A stretch of 64,000 nt of DNA from Arachidicoccus ginsenosidivorans. GTDB taxonomy: Bacteria; Bacteroidota; Bacteroidia; Chitinophagales; Chitinophagaceae. This document shows positions 62,614 through 64,000 of this stretch, piece by piece. The position numbers were made by a program, and so were the translations under genes. Location of the stretch: contig NZ_CP042434.1 of NCBI RefSeq assembly GCF_007971385.1, positions 2,480,001-2,544,000 of the forward strand. Direction: 5' to 3'. Under the pieces are notes generated by a model. That model was not told where the DNA came from. It made no database searches and worked only from the letters and a program-made list of their open reading frames with translations. Position 1 is the stretch's first letter; every line of letters begins with the position of its first letter.

Positions 62614-63981
62614 CTATTTGGATTTAGTTTGTTGAATCCAGCCTGCCAGGTCAAGTCCGTCATAGTTCCCGCTACTCATCAGCAAAATATTTACATTTTT
62701 AAGCGGGGTCGTATTTAATATTTTCTCTAATTCGACCTTGTCCTGGATTACTTTAAGCCCTGGTTTGTCAAAGCCCGCTTCAACGCTCTGGGGAGGCAAT
62801 GGGGCCATTTTTTTCATGGCTAACGCATGGGGTGTATAAAAAACAATGGCCTGATCCGCCGCGTCCATTGCACCTTTGTATTGCTGCATAAAGTGAGCAT
62901 TTAGACTACTATAGGTGTGTAGTTCCAAAACCGCTAGAAGTTGCCTTTCGGGAAATTGTTGTTTTACGGCCTGAATCGTTGCCTTGACTTTACTGGGTGC
63001 ATGTGCAAAGTCTCTGAATATACTGACTCCATTTGCCGGATCCTGATAGAGTAATTCCAGTCTTTTTGCTGCGCCACTAAAACTGGATGCTGCTTCCAGT
63101 ATAGCTGATGGCGATAATCCAAGTTCTTTGCAAACTAAGAAGGCGGCATGAAGATTAAGCAAATTATGATCTCCAAATACACCAAGGGCAGTTTTAACAC
63201 TTTCCAACTCAATATAGGTTACGCCATCTTTGATCTCGTGCACTGGAATCTGATAAGGCGCAAAGCGAATATCCGCTCTTTTTTCTTCTGCCACTAATTG
63301 TTGCAATGCAGGATCTGATGCGTTATAGATCAGGATGCCTCCTGGTTCAATTTTTTGAATAAAGATGCGGAATTGCTCCAGATAAAAATCAAAAGTGGGA
63401 AATACATTAATATGATCCCAGGCGATGCCTGTTATAACTGCGATATGCGGATAGAGGAAGTGGAACTTAGGAACTGGTTTTAAGGCGCTGGCTGGGTATT
63501 CATCGGCTTCTGCTACCAAAATAGGCGCCTCGGTAATCTGGACACTTTGTTCAAATCCCTGTAGCCTGGCACCCACCAGGTAATCAAATGCCTTTTTATT
63601 TTGTGACAGGATATGCATGACCATGGCGGTCGTAGAAGTTTTGCCATGGCTACCCCCGATGGCTACACGCACTTTTTCCTTGCTTTCCTGATATATATAT
63701 TCCGGAAATGAATATATCTTTAAATGTAACGCTTGGGCCTTTAGTAGTTCGGGGTTATCTGCTCTGGCGTGCATGCCGACGATGACCGCATCCAACTGCT
63801 CGGTAATATTGTCGCCGTGCCAACCCATAATCGCTGGCAATAATCCGGCAGCTTCCAGCACCGATCTGGCCGGATCAAAGATTTCGTCATCAGAACCGGT
63901 GATCTGATAACCTTTTTTTTGCAGTGCAATGGCTAACTGATGCATTACGCTGCCTCCGATGGATATAAAATGGATCCTCAT
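62614..63981 (-). CDS. mpl: UDP-MurNAc:L-Ala-gamma-D-Glu-meso-DAP ligase (Mpl)
   Basis: 455 residues, full length. Mpl ligates recycled murein tripeptide to UDP-MurNAc, feeding peptidoglycan recycling. The Mur ligase N-terminus is MRIHFISIGGSVMHQLAIAL; the ATP-binding loop is GGSHGKTSTT (109-118), followed by EADEYPASAL and ITGIAWDHINVFPTFDFYLE. The C-terminal part has FRDFAHAPSKVKATIQAV, the Mpl-typical HAP motif instead of the HHP of MurC. Starts 20 nt from the window end; the NamZ-like gene at 20.9 kb could feed the same recycling route. Confidence 0.95.
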   Translation of the reverse strand: MRIHFISIGGSVMHQLAIALQKKGYQITGSDDEIFDPARSVLEAAGLLPAIMGWHGDNITEQLDAVIVGMHARADNPELLKAQALHLKIYSFPEYIYQESKEKVRVAIGGSHGKTSTTAMVMHILSQNKKAFDYLVGARLQGFEQSVQITEAPILVAEADEYPASALKPVPKFHFLYPHIAVITGIAWDHINVFPTFDFYLEQFRIFIQKIEPGGILIYNASDPALQQLVAEEKRADIRFAPYQIPVHEIKDGVTYIELESVKTALGVFGDHNLLNLHAAFLVCKELGLSPSAILEAASSFSGAAKRLELLYQDPANGVSIFRDFAHAPSKVKATIQAVKQQFPERQLLAVLELHTYSSLNAHFMQQYKGAMDAADQAIVFYTPHALAMKKMAPLPPQSVEAGFDKPGLKVIQDKVELEKILNTTPLKNVNILLMSSGNYDGLDLAGWIQQTKSK

Positions 63982-64000
63982 ATCATTTAAATCATGTGAC

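Overview
The window looks like chromosome from a member of the Bacteroidota, most likely Chitinophagaceae or a near relative. The evidence is the gene content: alternative complex III (actABCDEF) joined to an A-type cytochrome c oxidase, DUF4836 and DUF4251 lipoproteins, a split transketolase and the MBL-rhodanese family. Many genes also carry the Bacteroidota -7 promoter element TAnnTTTG. No tRNA, rRNA or CRISPR array was seen. Genus is not claimed.

Layout. 1-1.5 kb: a truncated unknown gene with a toxin-antitoxin look and a DUF2283-like protein. 1.9-4.2 kb: PPK2 kinase, MscL, ScpA. 4.3-12.9 kb (minus): secreted cyclophilin, a complete tripartite RND efflux operon, a DUF4836 lipoprotein. 13.2-17.1 kb: lpxA and a lone ABC ATPase, facing a minus-strand LytS/LytTR/fRMsr set. 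17.4-33.3 kb: mostly housekeeping genes (dxs, serS, NamZ-like DUF1343 protein, MacB-type permease, rny, typA, N-terminal transketolase half, frr, pheS, pgk). 33.4-37.7 kb (minus): coiled-coil membrane protein, an MBL-fold/rhodanese gene broken by a frameshift, a cysteine-free ArsR regulator, tsaB, purN.

37.9-52.9 kb is the centrepiece: a respiratory cluster running actA-B-C-D-E-F, coxB, coxA, ctaB, two subunit III genes and subunit IV, closed by a terminator. It encodes quinol oxidation, electron transfer through c hemes and O2 reduction. The accessory assembly genes sco1 and DUF420 sit at 57.3-58.8 kb.

Between the oxidase cluster and sco1 lies an accessory island (about 52.9-57.2 kb): an N-terminally truncated RHS gene with a C-terminal PD-(D/E)xK-like toxin domain, a DUF4304 presumptive immunity gene 10 nt downstream, pieces of a second RHS copy split by an IS630-type transposase fragment, an IS66 transposase remnant and AT-rich palindromes. 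The right end (58.8-64 kb, minus) holds a TlpA-like thioredoxin, a dolichol-phosphate-mannose-synthase-like GT2, a DEDDh exonuclease and mpl.

The most interesting signals are the RHS toxin/immunity island inserted in a respiratory locus, the A-run frameshift in the MBL-rhodanese gene, an inverted repeat over its promoter, an (AGAT)8 microsatellite just upstream of coxA, the ctaB start codon buried in a hairpin, and a possible attenuator ahead of the transketolase half-gene. All family names rest on reading the translated sequences; no database search was run.
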